Assembly: GCA_902778265.1 (NCBI GenBank)
Contig: CACYXI010000018.1
Coordinates: forward strand, 1-64,000
DNA length: 64,000 bases
DNA from: an uncultured Bacteroidales bacterium
Lineage (GTDB): Bacteria; Bacteroidota; Bacteroidia; Bacteroidales; Bacteroidaceae
Direction: 5' to 3'
This document shows positions 33,757 through 41,584 of this stretch, piece after piece. Below the pieces are notes generated by a model, which saw only the letters and a program-made list of their open reading frames with translations, was not told the DNA's origin and did no database searches. Positions within the stretch are counted from its first letter, which is position 1. Every line of letters begins with the position of its first letter. Position numbers and translations under genes: made by a program.

Positions 33757-33978
33757 TTATATCTTAATCCCGAATAATGGGTGTATATGATTTTAGTTAA
33801 ATTTTTAACTTTTACCTTTTGCTTAGCGCATTGTACAGGAAAAAGGCAAAAGTTAAAGTTTAACTATTATCTATAACACCCACCCTATTGGGTAAGTCGT
33901 CAACTGGAGCGTACAGATACACTAAATAGCCATCATTTCGCCTTTTATTGTTAATTTTTTCTTTTTTTCGCACAAATA

Positions 33979-34010
33979 TTTGGTCAATTCGGGAAAAATT
34001 GTTATTTTTG
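33979..34010 (+). promoter_or_regulatory. Promoter of the 34097 gene
   Basis: TTTG (33979-33982), exactly 20 nt, TATTTTTG (34003-34010), 86 nt before the ATG. Confidence 0.85.
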
Positions 34011-34096
34011 CACCCGATTATACACATATCACTCGACTCTAAGAGAGAAAAGGGATAGAGATTGAAACTTTCAACTGATATAAACAAAAAACAGAT

Positions 34097-35770
34097 ATGA
34101 AAAGATTATTACTCTTAACCGCAGTACTTTCTGCAAGTGCAAGCTATGTGCTTGCGCAGAATAGTAACGTCAAGACCGTTCAAGACGCTAACGGTAACAC
34201 CTACACTTATAACGCCAAGACAGATCTTGCTGCAGATTCTTATGGTGGTGACACTATTTTTGCAAACAAAGCATCTTTCGACTTGAACAATGGCCAGCTT
34301 AAGCTAACGCTTCATAGTGACGAGAGAAATATAGTTTCAAATTGTAATCTTAAATACAATGTGAAATTGACAAATGTATCTGCTGACCCAGGTACAATTG
34401 CGCCATTCATAGAGTACCTAACTGCTAAGGGTACTGTCTTTGATGTTGTTGTACAGGAGGCTGAGATTGTAACCAGAGTCAAGGCCGGAAGAAAGACAAC
34501 AAGTTTTTCCATTAAAACAGGAGAGGCATACGACAAATATGTGGCTGCATGTGAAAGAGCTAAAGACATCCAAGCTGGCTATGTATATAAAGGAAGCCAG
34601 CTTATAAATGGTGAATGGTTAGGCGAAAACATTCTAAAAGATGACATAGGCGGTATGGGATTAGGAGCTGATATCAACCCTGATCTTTACTATATGATTT
34701 CCCAAGGAGAGAACGTCTATCCTATCACAAATGTTGATGGAGATTATGCAACAGGTACAAGGTACAGCAATGCAACTATAACCTACACACCAACAGGAAT
34801 TGCAGACGGATACCACTCATACAGTGTTTCTGGCGATGGCAAGGTAGGCTATGTAAGTGGTGTTGTTGATAATGGCAAGGTTGAGGAGATCTTGAGCAAT
34901 ACAACATACGCATACGTCAACTTCGACTTCACCAATGCAAGCATCATCGGTTCAGTTAATACAAATGTCATCAACGACAACAGACTTGCATACTTCAACG
35001 AGAACACAGATGTAACAGGCCAGAACTTTGTTGTAGGTGATAATTGTAAAAAATATTACATTTATGACAATGGTAAGGAAATTTTCGTAAAAGATAGATT
35101 TTCTGCAAATGATGCTCGATATTATCGCACCTTCACACCTGAGACATACGGATCAATCGTGCTTCCATTCTCTGTTTCTGCAACAAGCAACATATTCGTA
35201 AAGCAGGCTAAACTGACAGACTATGTTGCAAGCGAGAACAGGCTCGTGTTCACAAGCACCGAAAAAATAGCTCCGAACACCCCATATATGTTTAAGGTTC
35301 TCGCTACTGTTACAGGTGAATCAACATTACGCGGTGACGTAGGCGGAACTGTCGAGGCAACTGCAGAAGCAAAGAGTGAGAAGATTCAGGGTGCACAGTT
35401 CGCTGGAACATTCGAAGGTCTCCGTGCAGAAATTGCATCTCAGGTTTATGTGATCGGTGCTGTTGGTAAGATTGGTAGAACCACAAAGGCATTGAAGCCA
35501 GGTCGTTGCTACCTCACACGTGAGGATCCAGACAACTTCGCTAAGATGGAGAGCGCTACAATCGAGATTATCGATGAGGACGGTGCTATCGAGAAGGTTG
35601 AGGCAGACGAGGCTGTTACTGCTATCGACGGTGTAGTAAACGGCGAGGTTGTTTCAGTTCAGTATATCTCAGTTAACGGTCAGATTTCTAACGAGCCATT
35701 CAGCGGTGTAAACCTCGTTAAGAAGACATTCGAGGATGGTTCTGTTGAGACATCTAAGGTTGTATATTAA
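34097..35770 (+). CDS. Secreted protein of unknown function with T9SS-type C-terminus
   Basis: A 557-residue protein with a signal peptide (cleavage near VLA/Q, residue 20). The N-terminal ~330 residues are unrecognised, rich in Asn, Asp, Thr and Tyr. From about residue 340 comes a module starting YYRTFTPETYGSIVLPFSV, then PYMFKV; the large LRR protein has a similar module (YSRRF...W..LYIPF, then PYLIKA). The C-terminus (about 518-557; VQYISVNGQISNEPFSGVNLVKKTFEDG...) resembles a T9SS sorting domain. Codon use becomes strongly biased in the last third. A small peptide gene follows after 21 nt. Confidence 0.75.
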   Translation: MKRLLLLTAVLSASASYVLAQNSNVKTVQDANGNTYTYNAKTDLAADSYGGDTIFANKASFDLNNGQLKLTLHSDERNIVSNCNLKYNVKLTNVSADPGTIAPFIEYLTAKGTVFDVVVQEAEIVTRVKAGRKTTSFSIKTGEAYDKYVAACERAKDIQAGYVYKGSQLINGEWLGENILKDDIGGMGLGADINPDLYYMISQGENVYPITNVDGDYATGTRYSNATITYTPTGIADGYHSYSVSGDGKVGYVSGVVDNGKVEEILSNTTYAYVNFDFTNASIIGSVNTNVINDNRLAYFNENTDVTGQNFVVGDNCKKYYIYDNGKEIFVKDRFSANDARYYRTFTPETYGSIVLPFSVSATSNIFVKQAKLTDYVASENRLVFTSTEKIAPNTPYMFKVLATVTGESTLRGDVGGTVEATAEAKSEKIQGAQFAGTFEGLRAEIASQVYVIGAVGKIGRTTKALKPGRCYLTREDPDNFAKMESATIEIIDEDGAIEKVEADEAVTAIDGVVNGEVVSVQYISVNGQISNEPFSGVNLVKKTFEDGSVETSKVVY

Positions 35771-35774
35771 AAAG

Positions 35775-35781
35775 AAGGAGG
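35775..35781 (+). promoter_or_regulatory. Unusually strong Shine-Dalgarno before the second small peptide
   Basis: AAGGAGG lies 10 nt before ATG 35792. It is only 1 nt before another in-frame ATG at 35783, which is therefore a poor start. Strong Shine-Dalgarno sequences are uncommon in Bacteroidetes. Confidence 0.6.
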
Positions 35782-35791
35782 AATGAAAATT

Positions 35792-35938
35792 ATGAAGAAA
35801 AAAGAGTATAAAGCACCATATTTCCGTGCAAGATACATGAAGGCTATTGAGCCTCTCATGGCAAGCTGGGACATCAGAGACACCGATAACGGCTTCGAGA
35901 CAGGTTTCGGTGAGGATGATGTAGATGAGGGCAACTAA
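35792..35938 (+). CDS. Small acidic-tailed peptide (48 aa) paired with the 34097 protein
   Basis: The peptide begins MKKKEYKAPYF, has a short hydrophobic middle (YMKAIEPLMASW) and ends in an acidic, Gly-rich tail (GFGEDDVDEGN). It has no Cys and no signal peptide. Start 35792 is chosen for its spacing to AAGGAGG; ATG 35783 would add three residues. Like the 32197 peptide, it sits between a T9SS-type secreted protein and a strong terminator. The shared plan (KKKxY..P, hydrophobic patch, acidic tail) suggests one family, despite little overall identity. Confidence 0.7.
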   Translation: MKKKEYKAPYFRARYMKAIEPLMASWDIRDTDNGFETGFGEDDVDEGN

Positions 35939-35967
35939 GCTGATGTTTTTCATCTGAACATATCAAA

Positions 35968-36019
35968 AGGTGAACGGGTATCGTTACAATAAATAATGCT
36001 ACTCGTTCATCTTTTTTTT
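35968..36019 (+). terminator. Terminator of the 34097/peptide operon
   Basis: GGTGAACGGGTA and TACTCGTTCATC pair with one G-T wobble. The 20-nt loop is followed by a run of eight T, about 30 nt after the peptide stop codon. Confidence 0.85.
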
Positions 36020-36026
36020 ATTATAT

Positions 36027-36057
36027 TTTGATAAGTGGAAAAAAATAAGTAACTTTG
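36027..36057 (+). promoter_or_regulatory. Promoter upstream of trmB (very long leader)
   Basis: TTTG (36027-36030), 19 nt, TAACTTTG (36050-36057). The next real start codon is at 36611, so the leader would be about 550 nt and contains both arms of an AGTAAATT element and an SXXAP-like repeat. Confidence 0.75.
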
Positions 36058-36104
36058 CAGTTGCGTTAGACATAAAAGCGCCTTGCGGTGCTTAGGTGGA
36101 TTTG

Positions 36105-36560
36105 GAAAGTAAATTGGATTTTTATAGAAAGTAAATTTGGAGTAAATTAAATCAGTAAATTATTTTCAGTAAATTAAAAAGAAAAAGCATTCTCTGTATG
36201 TCGAGAACAACTCTAAAGTGGGTGTAAGTCCTGAAGGGACGGCATATTACAGGGTAGTGCGGAAGCGCTACCATATCGGGGGCCTTAGTTTATAAGCCCT
36301 GTAAGGGCGACATAATTCCAGTTATCTCTATATGAAATGGAAATATATCGCACCTACGGCGCTTTTGGAGAACATGGCTAATGCTACGTGGGTTTCACCC
36401 ACGCCTATACTATTTCGCCTTTACAAGGCTTTTCGGGAACTTTCCACCATACAGAGGAACATATCTTTCCAGCGACGGATGTCGCCCCATAATTTACTGA
36501 ATATAATTTACTGGCAATTTGCTTTCCAAAAAGATTTACTTTCCTCAAAAAAGATTTGCC
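36105..36560. repeat. AGTAAATT-word palindrome enclosing an SXXAP-like repeat, upstream of trmB
   Basis: Left arm (36105-36175): GGAAAGTAAATT, GAAAGTAAATTTGGAGTAAATT and CAGTAAATT words. Right arm (about 36490-36545): AATTTACTGAATATAATTTACTGG and TTTACTTTCC. Between them (about 36205-36450) is a copy of the 12245-12511 repeat, with GCCCTGTAAGGGCGACATAA, TATCGCACCTACGGCGCT and GTGGGTTTCACCCACG. A long frame running into trmB from 36332 is an artefact of this repeat. Confidence 0.8.
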
Positions 36561-36610
36561 TTCAGAATAAAAGGAGCGTAAGCTCCTGTAAACATATAAA
36601 TTTATTGTTA

Positions 36611-37381
36611 ATGGGAAAAGGTAAACTCGCGAAGTTCGCAGACATGGAACGCTATGAGAACGTGTTCCAATATCCATTCTCGGTGGTGGATAACGTTCCT
36701 TTCGAAATGAAAGGCCACTGGAGAGAACAGTACTTTCACAACGATAATCCTATCGTGCTCGAACTGGGGTGCGGTAAGGGTGAATATACCGTGGAACTGG
36801 CTCGCCTGTACCCTAACGTGAGCTTCATTGGCGTTGACATAAAGGGAGCACGTATGTGGACGGGCGCAACAAAGGCATTGGAGGCTAATCTGAAGAACGT
36901 TGCCTTTCTACGTACTAATATCGAGATCATAGACCGCTTCTTCTCCAAGGATGAGGTACAGGAAATTTGGCTTACGTTCTCTGATCCTCAGATGAAGAAC
37001 GTGCACAAGCGTCTTACTTCAACCTTCTTCCTTGAGCGTTACCGTCATTTCCTTGTGGATAACGGTATCATCCACCTCAAGACGGACTCTAACTTCCTGT
37101 TCACCTACACCACATATATGGTGGAGCATAACGAGTTGCCTGTCCTCTTCCGCACAACAGACCTCTATCACACGGAAGGGCTCGACGAGGAAACGAAGAA
37201 GATTTTGTCTATCCAGACTTACTACGAGTCAATGTGGATTGAACGCGGACTGAACATCAAATACATGAAGTTCCAACTTCCGCATGAGAAGTTGCTATCT
37301 GAATCAGAAAAAGAAATCGAGTTGGATGACTATCGTTCCTATCACAGAGATAAAAGAAGCAGTCTTACGACTAATAAATAA
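36611..37381 (+). CDS. trmB: tRNA (guanine-N7-)-methyltransferase
   Basis: From ATG 36611 ([20 protein letters not shown]) the protein has 256 residues. It has a SAM-binding motif [15 protein letters not shown] (about 51-65), [12 protein letters not shown] (about 74-85) and the TrmB signature [17 protein letters not shown] (about 119-136). It makes m7G46 in tRNA. The frame extends upstream to 36332, but that part reads through an intergenic repeat (words such as [10 protein letters not shown]), so the shorter start is used; its N-terminus matches Bacteroidales TrmB as I remember it. Confidence 0.92.
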   Translation: MGKGKLAKFADMERYENVFQYPFSVVDNVPFEMKGHWREQYFHNDNPIVLELGCGKGEYTVELARLYPNVSFIGVDIKGARMWTGATKALEANLKNVAFLRTNIEIIDRFFSKDEVQEIWLTFSDPQMKNVHKRLTSTFFLERYRHFLVDNGIIHLKTDSNFLFTYTTYMVEHNELPVLFRTTDLYHTEGLDEETKKILSIQTYYESMWIERGLNIKYMKFQLPHEKLLSESEKEIELDDYRSYHRDKRSSLTTNK

Positions 37382-37394
37382 AACAAGTAGCAAG

Positions 37395-37580
37395 ATGCCT
37401 TTAGAAAGCAAATTATCAGAAAATTAAATTCAGTAAATTATAATAACAAAAAAAGGGAAACGGATTTATCTGATGTATATGAATGAGCTTGCGCCTTTCA
37501 ATATTCCCCAAATTTACTGATATCATTTACTCCCCAATTTACTTTCTGAACACTCCGTAATTCGTAATTAGTAATTAATT
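37395..37580. repeat. AGTAAATT-word palindrome plus AATTACG word before topB
   Basis: Left arm (37400-37445) AGAAAGCAAATTATCAGAAAATT and CAGTAAATT. Right arm (37500-37550) CAAATTTACTGATATCATTTAC and CAATTTACTTTCTG. It is followed directly by GTAATTCGTAATTAGTAATTA, the end word of the second family, which stops 4 nt before the topB ATG. Confidence 0.75.
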
Positions 37581-39773
37581 ATGATTGTTTGCATAGCCGA
37601 GAAACCGAGCGTAGCTCGTGATATTGCCAATGTGCTTGGAGCCACGAACTCCAAGCAAGGATATATTGAGGGCAATGGGTATCAGGTGACATGGACTTTC
37701 GGTCACTTGTGCGAGCTGAAAGACCCAGGTGAATATACCCCGATGTGGAAGGTATGGTCATTGGGTTCATTGCCTATGATACCACAGCGATTCGGAATAA
37801 AACTGAAAGAGGATCAGGGTATCAAGGCTCAGTTTGCTACTATCGAGAAACTGATGAAGGAGGCAGACTCCATAATAAACTGCGGTGATGCCGGACAGGA
37901 GGGAGAGCTGATTCAGCGCTGGGTGATGCAGAAGGCTGGAGCGAAATGCCCTGTGAAAAGACTCTGGATCTCATCGCTAACGGAAGAGGCTATACGCGAA
38001 GGTTTTCAGACACTAAAGGATCAGCAAGAGTACGAGCCGCTGTATCTTGCAGGATTGTCACGAGCCATAGGCGACTGGCTGCTTGGTATGAATGCCACCC
38101 GTCTCTACACGCTGAAATACCGTCCGAATAGTCGCTCTAATCAGGTGCTGTCTATAGGAAGAGTACAGACCCCTACCCTCGCGATGATCGTAAACCGCCA
38201 AAAAGAGATAGAAAACTTCGAGCCTCGACAGTCGTGGATTCTCTACACGATGTATAGAGACACAAGATTCTCTGCCATTGCCCACGATGAGGAGGCAGAG
38301 GCAGAAGATGCTGCGGAGGTGGCAGAAGCGGCTAAGAACGGCAAGACGCAGAAGTCGAAAGGCCCTATCTATCGTCAGATAGAATACACCACGGAAGAGG
38401 AGGGGAAAAAGGTTCTTGATGCTATCAAGGATAACGAGTTTCACGTTACCGACATCACGAAGAAGAAGGGAACGGAGGCACCACCACGCCTCTACGACCT
38501 CACTTCGCTTCAGGTGGATTGCAACAAGAAGTTCGGGTATTCAGCCGACCAGACTCTTCAGCTCATCCAGTCGCTCTACGAGAAGAAATACACCACCTAC
38601 CCACGTGTTGACACCACATTCCTCTCTGACGACATCTACCCTAAATGCCCTCAGACGATGAACGGTCTGTACAAGACGCAGTTCTCTGGTGTAGCCCCAT
38701 ACGCAGAGCTTGTCAAGGCTATTGGTGGAAAGCCATTGAAGAAGAGTAAAAAAGTATTCGACTCATCTAAGGTGACGGATCACCATGCTATTATCCCGAC
38801 AGGCATACCACCACAGGGATTGTCGGATATGGAGCGTAACGTGTTCGACCTCGTGGCAAGGGCTTTCATAGCCGCTTTCTATCCAGACCTGAAATTCGAG
38901 ACAACGACAATCTACGGCAGAGTGCCATTAGAACCGACGACAGAGACGCTTGACGACACGAATAGCGTTCTGTTCAGGACATCGGTAAAAATCGTATCTG
39001 ACGAGGGTTGGAAAGTGGTCTTTAAGAAGGTTGAGACGAGCGCAGAGCCAGATAACGAGGATGAGGAGGGAGGAGACGATGCCTCATCCAACCAGACCTT
39101 CGCTAAGGGCGAGAAAGGGCCACACGTGCCATCACTCTCAGAGAAATGGACGCAGCCACCAAAGCCATACACAGAGGCAACTCTGCTTCGCGCAATGGAG
39201 ACGGCTGGAAAGTTCGTGGATAACGACGAGCTTAGGGATGCTATGAAGGAGAACGGCATTGGTCGCCCTTCTACCCGTGCTGCCATTATCGAGACGCTAT
39301 TCAAACGACATTACATAAGGAAAGAGCGCAAGAATCTCGTTGCCACCCCGACAGGCGTTGAGCTTATCGCCCTCATACACGAGGAGATACTGAAGAGTCC
39401 GGAGCTGACAGGCGTCTGGGAGAAGAAACTGCGCGACATAGAGCACAGAAAGTATGATGCCGGTACGTTTATCTCAGAACTGAAAGAGCAGATCAACAGC
39501 ATAGTGAATCAGGTTCTTGCAGATAACACGAATAGGAGGGTTACAGTTATCTCCCCCGAAGAAGAGCAAAAGAAAAAGACAACCAAGAAGGCCTCTCCAA
39601 AGAAAAAGTCAGCAGATGCCTCTAATGCGCCAGTATCGTCTCAACGTGCCAAGACTGACGATACCCCGACAATCTGCCCACTCTGCGGAAAGGGAACGAT
39701 AATAAAGGGTAAGACCGCATACGGATGCTCGGAATGGAAGAACGGGTGCACGTATCGAAAACCATTTGCGTAG
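37581..39773 (+). CDS. topB: DNA topoisomerase III (type IA)
   Basis: A 730-residue type IA topoisomerase: TOPRIM domain at the N-terminus (IVCIAEKPSVARDIANVLGA; acidic NCGDAGQEGE near 94-103), the gate domain with RVQTPTLAMIV, and the catalytic Tyr at about residue 340 in TTYPRVDT. A Lys/Ser-rich linker (about 655-690) leads to a four-Cys zinc ribbon at the very C-terminus (CPLCGKG...GCSEWKNGC). It relaxes or decatenates single-stranded or negatively supercoiled DNA. The standard housekeeping TopA would be a separate gene; accessory TopB copies also occur on mobile elements, but no mobility genes are nearby. Confidence 0.9.
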   Translation: MIVCIAEKPSVARDIANVLGATNSKQGYIEGNGYQVTWTFGHLCELKDPGEYTPMWKVWSLGSLPMIPQRFGIKLKEDQGIKAQFATIEKLMKEADSIINCGDAGQEGELIQRWVMQKAGAKCPVKRLWISSLTEEAIREGFQTLKDQQEYEPLYLAGLSRAIGDWLLGMNATRLYTLKYRPNSRSNQVLSIGRVQTPTLAMIVNRQKEIENFEPRQSWILYTMYRDTRFSAIAHDEEAEAEDAAEVAEAAKNGKTQKSKGPIYRQIEYTTEEEGKKVLDAIKDNEFHVTDITKKKGTEAPPRLYDLTSLQVDCNKKFGYSADQTLQLIQSLYEKKYTTYPRVDTTFLSDDIYPKCPQTMNGLYKTQFSGVAPYAELVKAIGGKPLKKSKKVFDSSKVTDHHAIIPTGIPPQGLSDMERNVFDLVARAFIAAFYPDLKFETTTIYGRVPLEPTTETLDDTNSVLFRTSVKIVSDEGWKVVFKKVETSAEPDNEDEEGGDDASSNQTFAKGEKGPHVPSLSEKWTQPPKPYTEATLLRAMETAGKFVDNDELRDAMKENGIGRPSTRAAIIETLFKRHYIRKERKNLVATPTGVELIALIHEEILKSPELTGVWEKKLRDIEHRKYDAGTFISELKEQINSIVNQVLADNTNRRVTVISPEEEQKKKTTKKASPKKKSADASNAPVSSQRAKTDDTPTICPLCGKGTIIKGKTAYGCSEWKNGCTYRKPFA

Positions 39774-39782
39774 CATCAATAT

Positions 39783-39957
39783 GAGTTCGATGAATTGTAA
39801 TAACCCTTTATCCACTGCGTGGAGCTACACGAATTTCTCATTAATTCCCACGAATTTCTCATTAATACTTTTTCTTTTTGATAAAAATTTATGGAAAATT
39901 CGTGATTATTAATGGATAATTAATGTAGCCAAGCGCAGCGTTTAAATTCATCGAGAT
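39783..39957. repeat. 175-bp MITE-like repeat (right copy, inverted)
   Basis: Bounded by GAGTTCGATGAATT at 39783 and its near complement AATTCATCGAGAT at the right end. In reverse orientation it matches 22249-22450 across most of its length (shared CTGCGTGGAGCTACACGAATT and GTAGCCAAGCGCAGCG). Confidence 0.8.
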
Positions 39958-40045
39958 TTGTCGCAGACCCACTGACCATAGGGAGGTAATTAACGTTAAC
40001 ATCACGTATCTCTCCGAAATAAAAAGGCAATAACTCCGTTGATCC

Positions 40046-40117
40046 AAGGAACCAAACTCGATGAACCTCTGCTTTTTGTCTGCTCTTAGAACGGACTTTC
40101 ATCGAGTTTGGTTCCTT
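40046..40117. repeat. Perfect 20-bp inverted repeat (hairpin)
   Basis: The arms AAGGAACCAAACTCGATGAA and its exact complement flank a 32-nt loop. A related ATCGAGTTTG word appears near 52175. The gap 39774-40458 otherwise holds only repeats and no gene. Confidence 0.9.
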
Positions 40118-40162
40118 TTCATATAGGAAGAGCGACGAGCCATGAAGGGAATCACAAAGCAC

Positions 40163-40282
40163 GTTAACTCCACAATTACATGATAGACGGGCTGAAAGCC
40201 CAAAAGCACTTAGCTTAGGGCGATGCCCTAGGCTATGAGCTTTTGCCCCTACGGGGCGCTATCGGGTGATTGCGGATAATTA
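40163..40282. repeat. GGGC-type intergenic repeat, short copy
   Basis: Contains GGGCTGAAAGCCC, AGGGCGATGCCCT and GCCCCTACGGGGC hairpins and ends with GTGATTGCGGATAATTA, as in the intact copy at 33528-33756. It is colinear with the half-copy interrupted by the MITE at 32656. Confidence 0.75.
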
Positions 40283-40458
40283 TTTTGTGAAATACATCAA
40301 AAAGAAGGTAATTTTCACGTTTTTTCGTAAAAAAGTACCACAAAATAGCAGAAAATACGAAATTTAGTAGATACATTTTGAAAACCATTGAAAAACAACC
40401 AGTTTTCTTGACGATTATCAAGGAAATATTGTGTACCTACACAAAAATACATAGAAAA

Positions 40459-40490
40459 TTTGCCAATTAGAAATTATCATCCTAATTTTG
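40459..40490 (+). promoter_or_regulatory. Promoter of the small beta-barrel gene
   Basis: TTTG (40459-40462), exactly 20 nt, TAATTTTG (40483-40490): a full consensus match, with a leader of about 100 nt. Confidence 0.85.
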
Positions 40491-40597
40491 CACTCGCTAA
40501 TAGAGCAAAACATAAAACTTAAAAGAGGGTAATCCGAAAACCTCAGTATTCAGGAAAAGAGTAGGAATAATACAAATTTAAGCAACTAAAGAAAATT

Positions 40598-41125
40598 ATG
40601 AAAAAGTTTTTTGCTATCGCTATTTTAACAATAGCAACTCTTACAGCTAACGCTCAGGCATGGCTCGGTGGTTCAGTAGGTCTCGATTGGGAGAAGGGTA
40701 AGTGGGACCACGCTGAGGCTAACTCTACATGGGAGATCGCTCCAGAGATTGGTTACGACCTCGACGAGACATGGGCAGTAGCTATCAAGCTCGGTATCGT
40801 TTCTAAAAAGCAGGGTGACAACGATGCTGTTACAGGTTTCATCATCAACCCATACGCTCGCTACAAGTTCGCTAACATCGACAAGGTTACTTTCTTCCTT
40901 GATGGTGGTCTTGCATACAAGACATACGGTAAGCACGCAGGCAACTCTTTCGGTATCGGCATCAAGCCTGGTCTTGCATACAAGGTAGCAGACGGTGTTA
41001 GCCTTGAGGCTAAGTTCGGTGGCCTCGGTTGGACAACATTCAGCGAAGAGGCTGGTGACTACAACAAGTTTGGTATCGGTGTAGATACAGAGGCTATCCT
41101 GTTCGGTATCTTCTTCGATATCTAA
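40598..41125 (+). CDS. Small outer-membrane beta-barrel protein
   Basis: A 175-residue protein with a signal peptide (cleavage near ANA/Q, residue 19) and about eight alternating amphipathic strands ending in a terminal aromatic residue pattern (ILFGIFFDI). It resembles small OmpW/OmpA-N-like barrels of Bacteroidetes. Codon use is highly biased (GGT, ATC, AAG, GAG), and it has a perfect promoter and terminator, so it is probably one of the most highly expressed genes in the window. Function unknown. Confidence 0.85.
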   Translation: MKKFFAIAILTIATLTANAQAWLGGSVGLDWEKGKWDHAEANSTWEIAPEIGYDLDETWAVAIKLGIVSKKQGDNDAVTGFIINPYARYKFANIDKVTFFLDGGLAYKTYGKHAGNSFGIGIKPGLAYKVADGVSLEAKFGGLGWTTFSEEAGDYNKFGIGVDTEAILFGIFFDI

Positions 41126-41153
41126 GATTTAGAGATAAATCAATTCTATATAC

Positions 41154-41185
41154 AAGGCTTGCAACCAAGGTTGCAGGCCTTTTTT
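41154..41185 (+). terminator. Terminator of the small beta-barrel gene
   Basis: AAGGC, TTGCAACC and their complements form a long stem with a 2-nt loop (AA) and a single internal mismatch, followed by six T residues. Confidence 0.9.
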
Positions 41186-41272
41186 CGTGGGGAGAAATTT
41201 AGGAGCTTACGCTCCTTTTATTTTTGGAGGAAAGTAAATAAACGCAAGTTAGATGAATAAAAAACTATGTGG

Positions 41273-41374
41273 TTTTAGCAGCAAGCTGCTGTTTTCGGAA
41301 CAAAAATTTTAAGAAAATTACCAGAAAATTAAAATTTTCTGGATTAAATTTTCTGGTCATCGTGAATAATTTTC
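41273..41374. repeat. 102-bp repeat with nested palindromes (right copy, inverted)
   Basis: Reverse-orientation counterpart of 21727-21829: TTTTAGCAGCAAGCTGCTG, CGGAACAAAAATTTT, CCAGAAAATTAAAATTTTCTGG and CATCGTGAATAATTTTC. The rest of 41186-41524 holds AGTAAATT words (about 41230 and 41465-41510) and no gene. Confidence 0.8.
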
Positions 41375-41524
41375 TTGAAAGCCCCAGCACCGTAAGGTGC
41401 ATTTGTTATTTTTTTTCATCGAACTGGCATTTAATTATAGACAGCAAATTGGGAGAACTGAAACTTTAATTTACTGGTTATAATTTATTGACAATTTACT
41501 TTCCAAACTTTTTACGATTAAGAT

Positions 41525-41556
41525 TTGGCAATGTACTTTTTTTTCATTAACTTTGC
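41525..41556 (+). promoter_or_regulatory. Promoter of mrp
   Basis: TTTG (41525-41528), exactly 20 nt, TAACTTTG (41549-41556), 28 nt before the ATG. Confidence 0.85.
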
Positions 41557-41584
41557 ATTCTAAAATATAAATATTTTAAGCAGA

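Larger units (their letters stand above)
32495..33830. other. Repeat island between the two cargo/peptide operons
   Basis: About 1.3 kb with no gene. It is bounded by a ~60-bp direct repeat (near 32495-32560 and 33765-33830; both contain GGGTGT.TATGATTTTAGTTA and ACTTTTACCTTTT). Inside are a truncated GGGC-type repeat (32567-32655), a MITE (32656-32792), a GGTGAAACCC element (32838-33040), GCTTCTAATCCG direct repeats (about 33090-33125), a GGTGTAGAG element (33241-33508) and a complete GCCCTGAAGGGGC repeat (33528-33756). A CGCAGAGACGCAGAG word lies just left, at about 32440. Confidence 0.75.

Noticed and set aside
36332..36610. In-frame N-terminal extension of trmB beginning [14 protein letters not shown]
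   Set aside because: This stretch is a copy of the SXXAP-like intergenic repeat also present at 12245-12511; TrmB homology and a typical start begin at 36611.
37581..39773. topB as evidence of an integrative conjugative element
   Set aside because: Topoisomerase III genes occur on such elements, but no tra, mob, integrase or relaxase genes are adjacent and base composition matches the surroundings.
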